Source: Mixophyes australis
Lineage: Eukaryota > Chordata > Amphibia > Anura > Limnodynastidae
Direction of reading: 5' to 3'
DNA: 64,000 nucleotides
Assembly (NCBI GenBank): GCA_036250195.1
Contig: JAVHZZ010000011.1
Location: 59,338,919 to 59,402,918, forward strand
A model generated the notes under the pieces. It saw only the letters and a program-made list of their open reading frames with translations, was not told the DNA's origin and did not search any database. Positions 9,697 through 21,539 of this stretch are shown piece by piece. The translations under genes and the position numbers were made by a program. Position 1 is the first letter of the stretch. Every line of letters begins with the position of its first letter.

Positions 9697-10440
9697 GATG
9701 TGTTTCTGTCAAAATCGTCATTTCCAAAATCGATAGAGATCAAAGTCCCGACTGTTTGCCACTCTAGCTTTACAAGTCTCAAATGTATGAAGCTGCGATT
9801 AAGCAAACTCTCTCAAGTTAGTTTTAAAAATCGCTATATACTTTGGCGTATTATTCTCTTATAGATGCTTACATTGTTAGATATAAATTTTGCACTATCA
9901 TCCTAGGTTAATTGTTGTTAGTTAACATACTGCATACACCTACCTCTCTTAGTATTATAGGTGTCTGTTCCCTCATTTACCTTGCTACTTATACTGTTAA
10001 ATGGACAGATTTTTTCCATATATATTCATGTCCTAGTCCTTTACTATTGAGCCTTCTTGTTTTACACAGATACATCTGTTGTTATTATAATTATAGTTAC
10101 GGTAATGCTTTACCCTTGGTTGGGGTAGCCCCGACACTCCCTGTATACCCTCAGTTTGATTTGCCCAGGGAATAATATTTTCCCCCCTGGCCTTCGTGAC
10201 AGTGAATACTATGTTACCTTATAAGTACTGCTTACAAATGTTTTTCCATTTATTGTATGTACTTTGTTTTCTCTTTCTTTCTTTTTCTTCCCTCCTTAAG
10301 CTTTCTCACCCTCTCCCTCCATGGAGCTTATATAACGCCTTTGAGTCTGGTAGTTTGAACGCCACCCCCTGGTTCAGCGCTGCATACTCCGGATGGTTTG
10401 GCTGTGACTGAATTCGTTACCAAATAGATTGTCAATGGAT
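9697..10440. other. Non-coding stretch upstream of L1 ORF2
   Basis: AT-rich, no convincing protein. The right part (about 10200-10440) contains pyrimidine-rich text and leads directly into L1 endonuclease sequence, so it is probably the ORF1-ORF2 spacer of the L1 copy. The left part is unassigned. Confidence 0.4.
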
Positions 10441-10867
10441 AAGTAGAAATTTATTTCTACTAATGTTAGAGGTCTAAATGTCCCACAAAAACGCTCTCGC
10501 CTCTTACAAAAGTTACACATAGATAACGTGGATATAGCGTTTATTCAGGAAACCCACTTTAAAAAGAGCCATGCCACCTCTCTCTCTCCAATCATTATTA
10601 CCCTACTGGTTTCTTTAACAACTGCTCGATGACTAAATCTAGAGGGGTCGTGATTATTCGCTAAGCACCTCCGTCTATCTGACATTTCTTCAAGTGTAAT
10701 AGTAGAAGGTAGAGTATTGCGTATTAAAGTTAAGATCTTTGACCAGAAATTTTTGCTGGTTAACATATATGCCCCCAATAGTTCTCAGGTCCCCTTTTTA
10801 TCTAAAATAAGTCACAGATTGAAGACCAGCTCCAAGGGGTGGTAGTACTGGGGGGAGATCTGAATTG
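10441..10867 (+). pseudogene. L1-type LINE ORF2, N-terminal endonuclease segment
   Basis: Translation gives STNVRGLNVPQKRSRL, then AFIQETHF and VNIYAPN, the conserved blocks of the APE-type endonuclease that nicks target DNA in L1 elements. Frameshifts and stops lie between blocks. The GGDLNWAL block is cut at 10867 by a solo LTR and resumes at 11492. Confidence 0.85.
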
Positions 10868-10872
10868 GGCCT

Positions 10873-11486
10873 TGTAATGGATTTAAGTGGATCCTGGACT
10901 ATTCTTGATTAGCACTGGCTTACCTGAGGTGCGGAGTCTAACGAACTCCCCAGTGTTCACCAAGAACCGCCGCAAGGCGTGATGGGCTTAGCTGCCGGGA
11001 GATGCAGGTCGCGGTCCTCTGGCTCACCTCAAGAAGTAGTGAAGCGGCAGGTGCTGTGGGAGGATGGCAGAAAGTAATAGAGGCGTCAGACAATCTGGGT
11101 CAGGAGCACAGGCAATCAGGGTTGTCAGCAAGCCAGGTCGGTACACAGGTATGGCAGATATGCGAGTAGAGAGAGGAACGTCAAACAATCTGGGTCAGGA
11201 GCACAGGCAATCAGGGTCGTCAGCAAGCCGGGTCGGTACACAGATAAAGGAGATCCAGAAAGGTCTGCAAGCCGGGTCGGTATACAGGAGTTTAAATATA
11301 CAGGGAGCAGGCACTAGGAGGAACAGGGAACAGGAGCCAGGAACAGGTAAGTTCGATCATTTTCTAGTAAGCCCTGTTTGAATTTCCCGCCCTAAGTTAG
11401 CGGTCATGTGACCGCCGAACCCGGAAGTGCGGCTTCCGGGTCCGAAGGAGCGGCGGGGGAACGTGGCGAGGTAAGCATTTGTAACA
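10873..11486 (-). repeat. Solo gypsy LTR, 614 bp, with 5-bp target duplication GGCCT
   Basis: Text from TGTAATGG (10873) to TTGTAACA (11486) is flanked by GGCCT at 10868-10872 and 11487-11491. Removing it and one duplication restores the L1 ORF2 reading across the junction. It carries the ~95-bp block shared with LTRs at 19987, 22510 and 51822 (here 10941-11031) and several GGTCGGTACACAG repeats. Orientation is inferred from the shared block in the minus-strand family C element. Confidence 0.9.
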
Positions 11487-11491
11487 GGCCT

Positions 11492-13604
11492 TACTTCCTC
11501 AGATTGATTTCTCTACTGGTGCACCTAGGACATCTCTTAGAGATGCTCGTAAAGTTAGGAGGGAATTACACGAAAACCAGCTGGCCGACGCCTGGCGAAT
11601 TTTACATCCCTCAGACAGGGATTATACTTTTTTCTCGTATCCTCTCTCCTCTTATTCGCGCATAGGCTTCCTCATAAACCATAGGTATCTTGACCTTGTG
11701 GATGACTCTTGGATAGGTCAAATAACTGACTCAGACCATGCCCCTGTATACATGACTATTAGGTTGGTCTCCCCTGCTCCTAGACAACGGTTGTGGAGAT
11801 TCAATGAGCTACTGTTACAGGACCCATATTGTAAATCCCAATTAAGTTTGGCGATTGACGAATATACAGCTATTAATGATAATGGAGAGACATCCAAGTT
11901 GTCAGTCTGGGAGGCCCACAAATGTGTAATAAGAGGGAAATGTATCCAGCTAGGCTCATACCTTAAAAAGCAAAAAGAGGAGGTTCGTGAAGCTCTTCTA
12001 GCAGACATTAAAAAATTAGAAACCAGCCATAAAAGCACTATGTCCCCAGAGACGTTCGTGGAATTACACAATAAACGATCTTCACTTAATTCCCTATTAA
12101 ACGATCGGATAAAAAAGGCCTGGCGTTGCTGCAAAAACAAATTCTATCAATGGGGCGATAAACCGGGTCGTCTGTTAGCCAGAGCGTTACGCTCTCAATG
12201 CACTTGCTCCTACATACATAGTATCCAAGACACTAAAGGAACTGTAATGCACACTGATAGGTCTATTGCTGAGGCCTTCCGTTCTTATTATGCCAGTCTA
12301 TATCACATTCGTCCTCATTTATCAAAGGAGGACATTGTCCTTTCTGATAAAGAAATAGATATGTATTTGAGAGATATTGATTTCCCCAAAATTTCACAAG
12401 ACGCAACAGACCTCCTAGACTCCCCCTTTTCTCTTATTGAATTTAATGAGGCTATTAAGTCCTCCCTTCTTGGAAAGAGCATGGGCCCGGATGGGTTCTC
12501 CATTTCATATTATAAAACATATATGGAGAAGCTTTGTCCCATACTGCTAGACGCCTTTAATGAAGTATCTGACAAGGATGGATTCTCGTCCCAATTATTA
12601 GAGGCACATATAACAGTCATCCCTAAGGAGGGCAAGGACCCAGCATTATGCCCTAGCTATCGCCCAATTTCTCTTTTGAACATAGATGTTAAACTGTTTG
12701 CGAAATTGATCTCTAATAGATTGAAGTCCTTTCTTCCTGAACTTATTACTAATGACAAAGTAGGGTTTATCCCAGGCAGAGAAGCAAAAGACAATACTAC
12801 CAAGATCATAGACGTCATACATCATGTCTCTTCTTTAGCTGTGCCTACGGTCCTCCTGTCTATTGATGCTGAGAAAGCTTTCGACAGGGTAGACTGGGGT
12901 TTCATGAAGGGTGTTCTTCTTCACATGGGTCTCGGTCCATCATGTCTCCAGAAAATTCTGGCCCTGTATAGATCCCCATCTGCCAAGGTTAGAGCAAACG
13001 GCATCCTCTCAGATTCTTTTACCATTTTTAATGACATCTGATAAGGCTGCCCATTATCTCCTTTAATATTCGTTCTGTGCATGGAGGCCCTGGCCAGGGC
13101 AATTCAAGCTAATCCAAACATCACAGGTCTCCAGATCCGTGAGAAAGACTATCGTCTTGCTCTAATTGCTGATGACGTACTAGCTATCATCACCAACCCA
13201 ATTACTTCACTTCCTAATTTGATGTCTGAGTTTTCCAAGTTTGGTACACTCTCCAACTTTAAAATAAATTTTTCTAAGTCAATCGCCCTTAATATCTCGG
13301 TCCCAAATCAGATGATAGAGGGTCTCAAGACAGCTTTTCCATTTAAATGGCAGGCGTCACATATTAGATATCTTGGGGTCTCCATTGCGAGATCTAACGA
13401 TCAATTATTTCACCTAAATTATTCCCCTCTGCTATCTAAAATTAAAAGAGACTTGTCAATTTGGTCGTCCTCTAAATTCTCTTGGCTAGGCAAAATAAAC
13501 ATCATGTAAATGAATATTCTGCCCAAAGTCCTTTACATTATGCAAGCGCTCCTGATTTTAATTCCTCAGAGGTTCCTTGATAGTCTTCAGTGCTTGATAC
13601 GTGA
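11492..13604 (+). pseudogene. L1-type LINE ORF2, endonuclease C-terminus and reverse transcriptase
   Basis: After the solo LTR the endonuclease continues with FFSYPLSSYSRIGFLIN and SDHAPV. A 447-codon frame from 11698 to 13041 covers the linker and RT blocks: PSYRPISLLNIDVKLFAK, GFIPGREAKDNT, LLSIDAEKAFDRVDW. Two adjacent stops (TGA TAA at about 13038-13043) replace the usual residues before GCPLSPLIF. The catalytic box reads LIADDV near 13165. It continues to YIMQALLILIP and stops at about 13604. The C-terminal part and 3' UTR are absent. RT would copy L1 RNA at the nick. Confidence 0.9.
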
Positions 13605-13808
13605 CTTGTGAAAGAGCTCCGGCGGACACTTAAAGAAAAGGCCAGGTTCAAGTGAACGGAGGGTGCAAAAAAAACACCGAAAGCATCCCCGCAGCACCTA
13701 AGGGTTCCGTGTCCCTAATTGTGGATTGCCCCGACGATTTGCCCGAATAGCGGAGGCCAGCTCTTCCCCCGGAGCAAGCTTGAGCGCCATTGCGGTGCCT
13801 GCATGGGC
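13605..13808 (+). other. Probable 5' UTR of a second L1 copy, left part
   Basis: GC-richer sequence begins abruptly after the truncated ORF2 and continues past a solo LTR (13809-14657) to L1 ORF1. By position it fits an L1 5' UTR. No protein is seen. Confidence 0.4.
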
Positions 13809-14657
13809 TGTTATGCACGTACTGTCGCTATCCAATAACGATTGTCGAATCTCAATTTGTGTTTCCAACGCACAAATATTTATTCTCAAAATGTAGCAGA
13901 ATAATTCAAGCGAAATAATAGTAAGTACAGCCGTTACTTATCGCATGCGCTCTGGATCCAGTGCACAGTCATTCAGTCCTGAAGTCTGTGGACAAGATGT
14001 CTGATCACTGGATGAAAAGCCCCTGCTTATATGCAGTCAGAAATACAGTAAAACAAAGCAGATGGTGTGGCTTGCTTCTATTGGTCCAGGTTTCAGGAAG
14101 GTCCAGTGTGCTGCAGGTCACAGGCCAGTTCAAACCAAAATATCCAAAGGTGGGGGTCATCTCTCCAGGGGATGTGCCCCGACTTTCCCGCCAAGACTCC
14201 AGTTTCAACTAGTCTATTAGCATTTTATAGTCAGTATCACTTTAAAGATTTATTCCCTAACATCAAAATCTAGAGTATGCAATGTGCGATCTCTTCGCCG
14301 AATGAACCGGACAGCTGCTGAGGAATAGGGGATTAAAATGATACCAGACATGACACATTTCCTATAACCTGAACCTCATGTTTTACTAACATGCATATAA
14401 CTTATAATATTAAACATAAATACTACTATATTTTGACATAAATAACTATGTGTTGTAACTACAATTAATGTGTACTAATTACAAATGTGTGTGTTTGTGC
14501 GAATGTGTATAAAAGTGTAAAAACTGTTATTGCCACACGTTGCGGCTGGATACGCCTTTCCACGCCGTAGCGTACTCTACGCATAATTTCAGACAAAGAC
14601 TATCAAGTTTGCTCGATATTAATTGAAATGACTTTATCCAATTTGCTGACTTCGACA
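13809..14657 (-). repeat. Solo LTR of family D (retrovirus-like), 849 bp, 4-bp duplication
   Basis: Starts TGTTATGCACG and ends GACTTCGACA on the plus strand, flanked by GGGC at 13805-13808 and 14658-14661. The same family occurs at 24488-25337 and 57914-58780; all three lie in minus orientation, judged from the purine-rich tract beside the 58780 copy and an AATAAA on the minus strand near 13880. A 4-bp duplication fits retrovirus-like integrases, but the superfamily is not proven. Confidence 0.8.
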
Positions 14658-15489
14658 GGGCGCTCAGTGAAAGCAGCCCACTACCACAGCAGTGACCCTG
14701 GTGTCACAAGTTCTGAACTACAAAACCACGGAAGGTAATCCAAATCCAGGCAGTCCGGACCCACTACCAACTGCTACAGAAAGCGGCTACCTAGACCTGG
14801 GACCAGACGAGAAAAATTTTGGCGCGAAAAACGCTAGTCGGTGGGAGCAGGTGAGGGATACCAGCTCCTAAGAGAGTTAAGCAATTCAACAATATAAGAA
14901 GAAGTTAAGAAAGAAATAAAATAATAAAAAAAAAAAAAAAGGCAGAAATAATATATATAAGAAAAAAATTATATGCAATAAATAAAAATAAAGAGGAAAG
15001 AAAAACAGCCTTATATATTTGCTCCCAAAGGGCTTAATTTGTCTGGATACCCCAGGAGCATAGTGCATTAATAACATAGAGAATACTAACAAAGAGAATA
15101 TTTATTCTTGCTGTCCTGGACACTTTTAAAAAAATATATGTCAGCAGTGGACGTGATAATACCCCCTCTAGTGGTTTGAAAGATCACTGCAACATAACCT
15201 GTATTTTATAACACAAGGTTGATCTTAGCTGAAAACATAACAGCAGAAGCAGAATTTATAGCATAACATTTCGAGACAACTGACTTTGAAATAATTTCTT
15301 TCCTGTAAAGCAAATAAGAGAGTATTTTATCTATATTCGTGAATCCTCTGAGATGTAATACTCAAATGTAATTGGGAGGGAGCACTGCCCAAAGTTGAAG
15401 TTCTAAAGTGGACTAGTCTAAAGTCAATTATCTGGTGAACTGCCCTTTGATCTCTATCGTCTATAATGGACAAATACGTTAATTCATCC
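14658..15489 (+). other. Probable L1 5' UTR, right part
   Basis: AT-rich sequence including an A-rich run near 14926-14940, ending at the ORF1 start. Antisense frames here are low complexity and not believable. Confidence 0.4.
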
Positions 15490-16405
15490 ATGAGTGGTAA
15501 GCAGAAAACGCACTGAATCTGAACGCAAAAGAGGAGCGAGGAATGTTGGGCAAGGCAACAAAATGAGTGACAAGGATGCAAGTGACAACTCAAATGCTAA
15601 TCCTCCATCTCCACCTCGTGCTAGTCACATGGCGTTGGATACGCCAGCTCTCTCTTATGAATCAGTAGTTCGGGCCATTAAGGAGACTATGGAACCATTA
15701 ATGCAACAGCAGATGAACACTCTTACAGCTGCCATGCAAGAGTTTAAGGACCAGGTCTCACAGATCACTAAACAAGTCCAGGTAAACGAGCTACGAATTG
15801 GAGAAAATATGCGTGATAATGGAAACCAGAAGACTCTCACAGCTTCACTACTTAAAACTCAAAAACAGATGCTAAATAAGCTGAATGACTTGGAGAATAG
15901 ATCCAGGGGAAGTAACTTACGGCTGGTGGGTCTACCAGAAACGATTAAAGGCCCAGCCCTTCTAGCATTTGTATCTAAAGAGTTACCAAGGCTTCTGGGG
16001 ATAAGCGAAGATTTTGCCAGTATGGAGATTGAACGTGCACATAGACTGGGGCCGCCAAGAGAAAATATGAAGGAACGGCCTCGCAAGGTCATTTTTAAAT
16101 GTCTCAACTAAACGCACAAAAATGCTCTCTGGATGGCCTCAAAATCATCGTGCCCGATAAAATGGGAAGGTTTTCGTTTGCTGCTCTTCCAGGATTACTC
16201 GGCAGAAGTTACTAGGGCACGAAAAGAATTCTCCACGGTTTGTTCTGCTTTGGTAAAGAAAGGGAAAAAGTTTGCTCTTTTGTACCCAGCACGCCTGAGA
16301 ATCTTTGAATGCCAAGATTATGCGGACTTTATGACTGCGGGCGACGCGCACGCTTACCTACAGGAACTGGAAGTGGAAGCTGAATCAGCAAGTCAAATAA
16401 ACTGA
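15490..16405 (+). pseudogene. L1 ORF1 (RNA-binding protein), two lesions
   Basis: ATG at 15490 opens MSGKQKTH then stops; a one-base shift connects it to the main frame (RTESERKRGARN). That frame runs through a coiled-coil region (QQQMNTLTAAMQEFKDQV...), an RRM-like part (LRLVGLPETIKG, IERAHRLG) and, after one in-frame TAA at 16109-16111, the C-terminal domain (FQDYSAEVTRARKEF, KKGKKFALLYPARLRIF). Order and length (about 305 codons) fit L1 ORF1, which coats L1 RNA as a trimer. Only two changes separate it from an open frame. Confidence 0.85.
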
Positions 16406-16960
16406 TTAGGCTCTGGACTTACCATCATCATGTTCCAGCTTGTCATCATATTTGAGTTACCGTGTTAGATGGTTTCATTTCCGTAGTCACGTAAATATGC
16501 CTTTCTGATCTTATTGTGTTTAATTGTTTAACTGTATTTAAACTCTTAGAATGTTAGTTATATACCTTTTACGCAGCAGGAAGGTTTGTGAGCATAATCT
16601 GGTTTATTTAAATAGACTCAACACTAGATAGGCTTGAGGTTATTAGGGCACTAGTGTTTGAAATCTTTCAAGAATATTTCATGCCCAATAAGGCCGCAAC
16701 GGTAACTAAGGTTATGTTTAATGTTATGGTATCGCTCATCTAAACTGTATTTTGATCTGAAGAGGTTTCTATGCTTTCACCCTACCTACCATCTCTAGAT
16801 ATAACGTATATGTAAGTTTTAATATAGAATTGACCCCGTTGTACTGTATTACATTAACACGTAAAGATAATGGCAACCGTGGGTCTTTACCGCTAAATTT
16901 CCATTTTAAACTCTCTATCCCAATACTATGCTTGGGTTAGTATTCCTCATTCAATTTAAC
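16406..16960 (+). other. Probable L1 ORF1-ORF2 spacer
   Basis: AT-rich non-coding DNA directly after ORF1. It is cut at about 16960 by the incomplete family C LTR before any endonuclease sequence appears. Confidence 0.45.
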
Positions 16961-17617
16961 CGCAAGGTGGGATGGGTTTTGCTGCAAAGGGACCGCAGGT
17001 CGCGGCCCTTGGGTTTGCCCCTAGATGTCAGAGGGATAGGTGAAAAAGGCAATACAATAGATAAATCAGATGGTACCTTAGAGGGTTGATGTGGAGCGAT
17101 ACTGGATATGGCTGGCACTCTGCAAAGGATCGGTCTCACAGGAGGTAACAGGATACAAGCCGGGTTCGGTACACAGGTCAGATGGCAGACAGCACGCAGG
17201 GATGAGCAAAAGGACTAGTCAGGACACATGCCAGGTTTGGTACAGAGGTCAGATGGCAGACAGCACGCAGGGATGAGCAAGGAGTAGTCAGGACACAAGC
17301 CGAGTTCGGTACACAGGTCAGATGGCGGACAGCAATAGGAGAATCCAAGGGAACAAATAGCAAGTAAGCCGGGTCTGGTACTCAGGGCAAAACAGCAAGC
17401 AGCATGTTTACAGGAACAGACAATCCACACTGGAGTCAGAAAGAGGCTAACCTGTTGATCTGACACATGTAAACGTCAGATCCTCCTTTTTATTCAAACT
17501 CCCCACCGCGTGATCATGTGATGTTCCCCGATGAGGAGTCACGTGACAGTCCCCCGCCGTGAACCCGGAAGTGAGCGGCTTACAGAGCAGGAGTGTGGAC
17601 AGGTAAGAATCCTTACA
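16961..17617 (-). repeat. Family C 3' LTR, truncated at its outer end
   Basis: Matches the right LTR (22510-23175) from ACCGCAAGGTGGGATGG onward and ends GTAAGAATCCTTACA at 17617, beside a purine-rich tract on the minus strand. About 95 bp of the outer end is missing. It has three copies of a ~65-bp unit with CGGGTTCGGTACACAGGT, more than its partner. Confidence 0.85.
17150..17345. repeat. Tandem ~65-bp repeats in the family C LTR
   Basis: Three units share CAGATGGCAGACAGCACGCA and GGTACA(C/G)AGGTCAGATGG. The right LTR near 22780-22900 has fewer and more diverged units. Confidence 0.8.
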
Positions 17618-18990
17618 GTACCCCCCCACAAGGGGTGGACCCTGAACACCCTAAAGGGTTTGTTAGGAAATTTTCTGTGGAAAGGTGTGAGGAGCTCAGG
17701 AGTATGGAGATCTTGAGCCGAAACCCAAGAGCGTACCTCAGGGCCATAGCCTTTCCAATCGACTAAAAACTGAAGAGTTTCTCTGGAAATACAGGAATTG
17801 ATAACCTCAAATTCCTGATCTTGCACAGAAATAGCAGGAGGACTTTTGGCTTAAGCAGAGAAACATGGAAAACGTTAGGAATCTTCAAATGGGGGGGAAG
17901 TTCCAGGCTACAGGATTTATGATTTCCAAAATTCTGAATGGTCCAATAAACCGTGGTGCAAACTTCCTGGAAGGAACCTGGAGCCAGAGATTTTGTGTAG
18001 ACAGACAGACTCTATCCCCAGGACTGAGAGAGGGAGTGGGGCGTCTCTTCTTATCAAATTTTTTTTTACTGGAAAGAGAGGTTTGGGTTATTTTCAGTTT
18101 AGCGAGAGACCAGTGGGAGGAAAAATCCTCCAGTAGGGAGTTAACTGCCGGAATCCCAAAGGGAGAAAGATCTGAAAACGGAGGAAGTTTTGGATGAAAT
18201 CCTTGAAGAATGTAGAAAGGAGACGCAGAGGTGAACTCATGGGATAAATTATTAAGGGCGAATTCGGCCCAGGGCAATAAGTCAATCCAGTTGTCATGAG
18301 TAGGAGAAATGAAACATCTTAAGAATTTTTCCAGTTCTTGATTGGTCCTCATCGTGAAACCTTTGCTTTGAGGATGATAGGCGAAGGAGAACATTAACTT
18401 GACTCCACAAAGAGGACAAAAGGCCCTCTAGAATTTAGCCACAAACTGAGTACCCTGATCAGAAACAATCTCATCCAGACATCCATGTAAACAAAAATCT
18501 CCTTTATAAAGAGTTGATCCAGAAAAGAAGCAGAGGGTAAGCCTTTCAAAGGAACAAAGTGGGCTACTGGAGAAAGGCAATCAGTAACAATCCAGACTAC
18601 CAAGTACCCTTTGGATAATGGGAGATCCGTGATGAAGTCCATTGAAAGATGGCTCCAGGGACAATCTGGAACCAGTAAAGGATGTAGATACCGGTAAGGA
18701 TTCTGTCTGGGAATTTCACTTTGTGCACAGATAGTGCAGGTAGAGACATATTGAAAAACAGAGGAGAGAGATGGCCACCAGTAACTTTGTGCGATTAATT
18801 CTTTAGTCTTTTGTGACTCCAGCATGACCAGAGAAACGAGAAGCGTGAGCCCATTTAAGAAGTCTTCCATGAAGATGAGTTGGTATGAAAGTCTTCCCTC
18901 TAGGAATCACCAAGTTTGTGGGAGAAGTGGCTAAAATACATTCGGGAACCAGGTTATGTTTTAACTTGTCTTGTTACAACAGATCAGAAG
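17618..18990 (-). pseudogene. Family C gypsy integrase and chromodomain
   Basis: Read leftward from about 18990: zinc-binding part with CTICAQSE, core with SHLSMDFITDLPLS (first Asp), VSDQGTQFVAKF (second Asp) followed by a stop, then YHPQSKGFTMRTNQEL, where the expected catalytic Glu is Met. The C-terminal part has RFIGPFRILEIINP (GPY/F-like) and a chromodomain ([16 protein letters not shown]) at about 17800-17690. Chromodomains in such elements guide integration to chromatin. Stops and the lost Glu make it inactive. Confidence 0.85.
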
Positions 18991-19981
18991 AGTCAAAAGA
19001 ACATAAGAGCGCATCAGCTTTCTTATTCTTTGAACCGGGTCTGAAGGTTATACAGATGTTAAATCATGAAAAGAATAAAGGCTTGACGAGAGTTCAAACA
19101 AGTAGCAGACTGCAAATATAACAGATTATTATGGTCGGTGTAGATAACTAGAGGAAAGGAAGTGCAGCGCCCTCCAGAAGGTGTCTCCACTCCTCCAATG
19201 CTAATTTAATAGTGAGAAATTTGCGGTCTCCAATGCCGTAGTTCCTCTCTGCAGGAGTCAACTTCCTAGAGAAGAATCCACAAGGCAGGATTTTCCCCAT
19301 GGGGGATCTCTGAGATAGAATTGCCCCGACTCCAAATTGAGGAAGCATCAACCTCTAGCTGGAAAGAGTGAGAGATATCAGGTAGTTGTAACCCTGGTGC
19401 TGTAGTAACGGCTTCTTTTAGAAGAGTGAATGCTCTAACTGCCTCTGGTGACAAGACCTTAGAATTAGCAGAGCATCTAGTTAGGGCAGTGATGGGTGCC
19501 ACTAGAAAAGAGAACCCCCGAATGAATTGTCTGTAGAAATTAGCAAAGCCCAAGAATCGCTGAATAGCTTTAAGACCGACCGGCTGAGTCCAATCTAAGA
19601 TTGCTTGGAATTTTGCAGGATCCGTCCGAAGACCAGAGCCAGAGAAAATATAACCCAGGAAGGGTAGACTATCACATTCAAAAACACATTTCAGAATAAT
19701 TGGTACTGCCTAAGACGAGATAGAACAATAGATTCATGCTCCCGATGAGACTTTAGGTCAGTAGAGTAAATGAGAATGTCATCTATGTAAATGACAACAA
19801 AATGATAAAGCATGTCCTGAACAATCTCATTCATGAAATGTTGGAAAACTGCTGGGGCGTTACATAACCCGAAGAGCATCACCAAATATTCAAAATGACC
19901 ATCATGGGTATTAAATGCTGTTTTCCATTCATCCCCTTTTTTGATCCAGATTAAGTTATAAGCGCCCCGTAAATCCAGCTT
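18991..19981 (-). pseudogene. Family C gypsy RNase H and C-terminal half of RT
   Basis: RT blocks include [16 protein letters not shown] and the catalytic box [11 protein letters not shown] near 19785, then FANFYRQFIRGF and RNase H ([34 protein letters not shown]). Several frameshifts separate these pieces. The upstream RT half lies beyond a solo LTR at 19987-20683, and the two halves join cleanly when that LTR is removed. Confidence 0.85.
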
Positions 19982-19986
19982 GGAAA

Positions 19987-20683
19987 TGTCACGACTAGTA
20001 TAGCGTACCTGCTATCGTTGGCACTACTCGGAGGAAGGTGCGGAGTCTAACGTGCCCCTGGTGGTCACCAGGGACCCCCGCAAGGAGGTATGGGCTTAGC
20101 TTCAGGAAACACGCAGGTCGCGGTCCTTCCACGAGTCAGATAGCGAAGTACGAGAGGAATGTCAGACAGGCCGGGTCGGCAACGGTGCGGGCAATGCAGG
20201 TACACAAGGAGAATTCGAAGGGGTAGTGAGTCAAGCCGGGTCGATAACGTTCTGACAGCGAGGTACAAAAGGGAGATCCAAAAGGGTAGTTAAGGCAATC
20301 CGGGTCACAATGGTCACAGGCAAACGGCAATAAACTGGAGGAAGGAAAAGGTCAGGAAACAGATAATCACAGGAACACTGGAACGCTGGAGGACAGGAAA
20401 GGACCTGAAACTCTGGCACAGGAGGTGGGGTCAGAGAGGCTTAAATAGTGCTGCTAGCCAATGCCCTCAGCACTAGTAGTGCTGTCATTACTCCAGCGCC
20501 GTAGCGCTAGTCATCCTTTAGCGCCGTAGCGCTATCTTCATGCAGCGTCCCGTTGCCTAGCAACGGGAACGCTTTCAAGTCTGTATCTGGCCGGCCGGGC
20601 GGAAGGGGAAGTGACGCGTCTGGTTTCTAGGCAACCAGACGTGCTATGCAGACGGTCGGGCGGCCGCCGAGCGGCGCCTGACA
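19987..20683 (-). repeat. Solo gypsy LTR, 697 bp, with 5-bp duplication GGAAA
   Basis: Starts TGTCACGACTAG and ends GCGCCTGACA, flanked by GGAAA at 19982-19986 and 20684-20688. It interrupts family C RT. It shares the conserved ~95-bp block (20036-20128) and CCGGGTCGG-type repeats with the other LTRs but is otherwise different, so it came from a related family. Its GC-rich right end (GCGCCGTAGCGCTA repeats) is distinctive. Confidence 0.9.
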
Positions 20684-21500
20684 GGAAAAAACTGCCGCTC
20701 CTTTAATCCTGTCGAAAAGCTCTGAGATTAAGGGTAGGGGGTATCTATTCTTTATAGTAATAGAATTAAGACCTCTATAGTTGATACATTGGCGTAAGCC
20801 CCCGTCTTTTTTCTTAATGAAGAAAAGCCCAGATCCCGCTGGGGAAGAAGATTTCCTAATAAATCTTTGCTTTAGATTGTCCTCGATATACGTTAACATA
20901 GCCAGGGATTCTGGAGTAGAGATAGGATAAACTCGTCCTCGAGGAGGAGTTTTGTCAGGGAGCAACTCAATAGCACAATCCCAAGGCCGATGTGGTGGTA
21001 GCTTAGAAGCTTCTACTTCACTGAAGACATTGAAGAAGGAGGCATATGGTGCAGGAATATCCATAGGAATAGGAGTTGTGGTTTTCTTTACAGGGATAAT
21101 CACCCGTTGTAAGCAACGGGAATAACAAGATGATCTCTAGGATAACACTTGAGGCCTCTGCCTATCCAGAACTAGAGTGAGTCTTGAGCCAAGGTAGTCC
21201 TAAAACTAGAGGATTAATACTTTTAGGAATAATTAAAAATGAGATGGTCTCAATATGCAGGACTCCAATTTAAAGAGACACAGGGACTGTACGGAATTTA
21301 ATGCATCCACCCTCAATTCTACTACCATCAAGAGTGGTAATGGCGATGGGGTGAGCAAGGGCTAAGGTGGGTATCGATAACTGTGTAGCGGTTGCTGCAG
21401 AAATAAAATTTCCTGCTGCACCTGAGTCTATAAGCGGCAATAAGGAAAGTTTGTGATTAGAATAGCGAAGGGGTTGCTTCAATAGAGAAATTAGAATCTC
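20684..21500 (-). pseudogene. Family C gypsy protease and N-terminal RT
   Basis: The protease motif LIDSGAAGNFISAATATQL lies near 21430. After a decayed stretch, a clean 158-codon frame has [39 protein letters not shown] and [19 protein letters not shown], ending at the solo LTR junction. Domain order is protease then RT, unlike the Gmr1-type element at 1-2890. Confidence 0.85.
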
Positions 21501-21539
21501 TAGGAGAAGTCCCTGAAATGCCTAACCTAGCCTCACCAG

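Noticed and set aside
14886..15092. Phe/Tyr/Leu-rich minus-strand ORF
   Set aside because: It is low-complexity translation of an A/T-rich stretch in the presumed L1 5' UTR.
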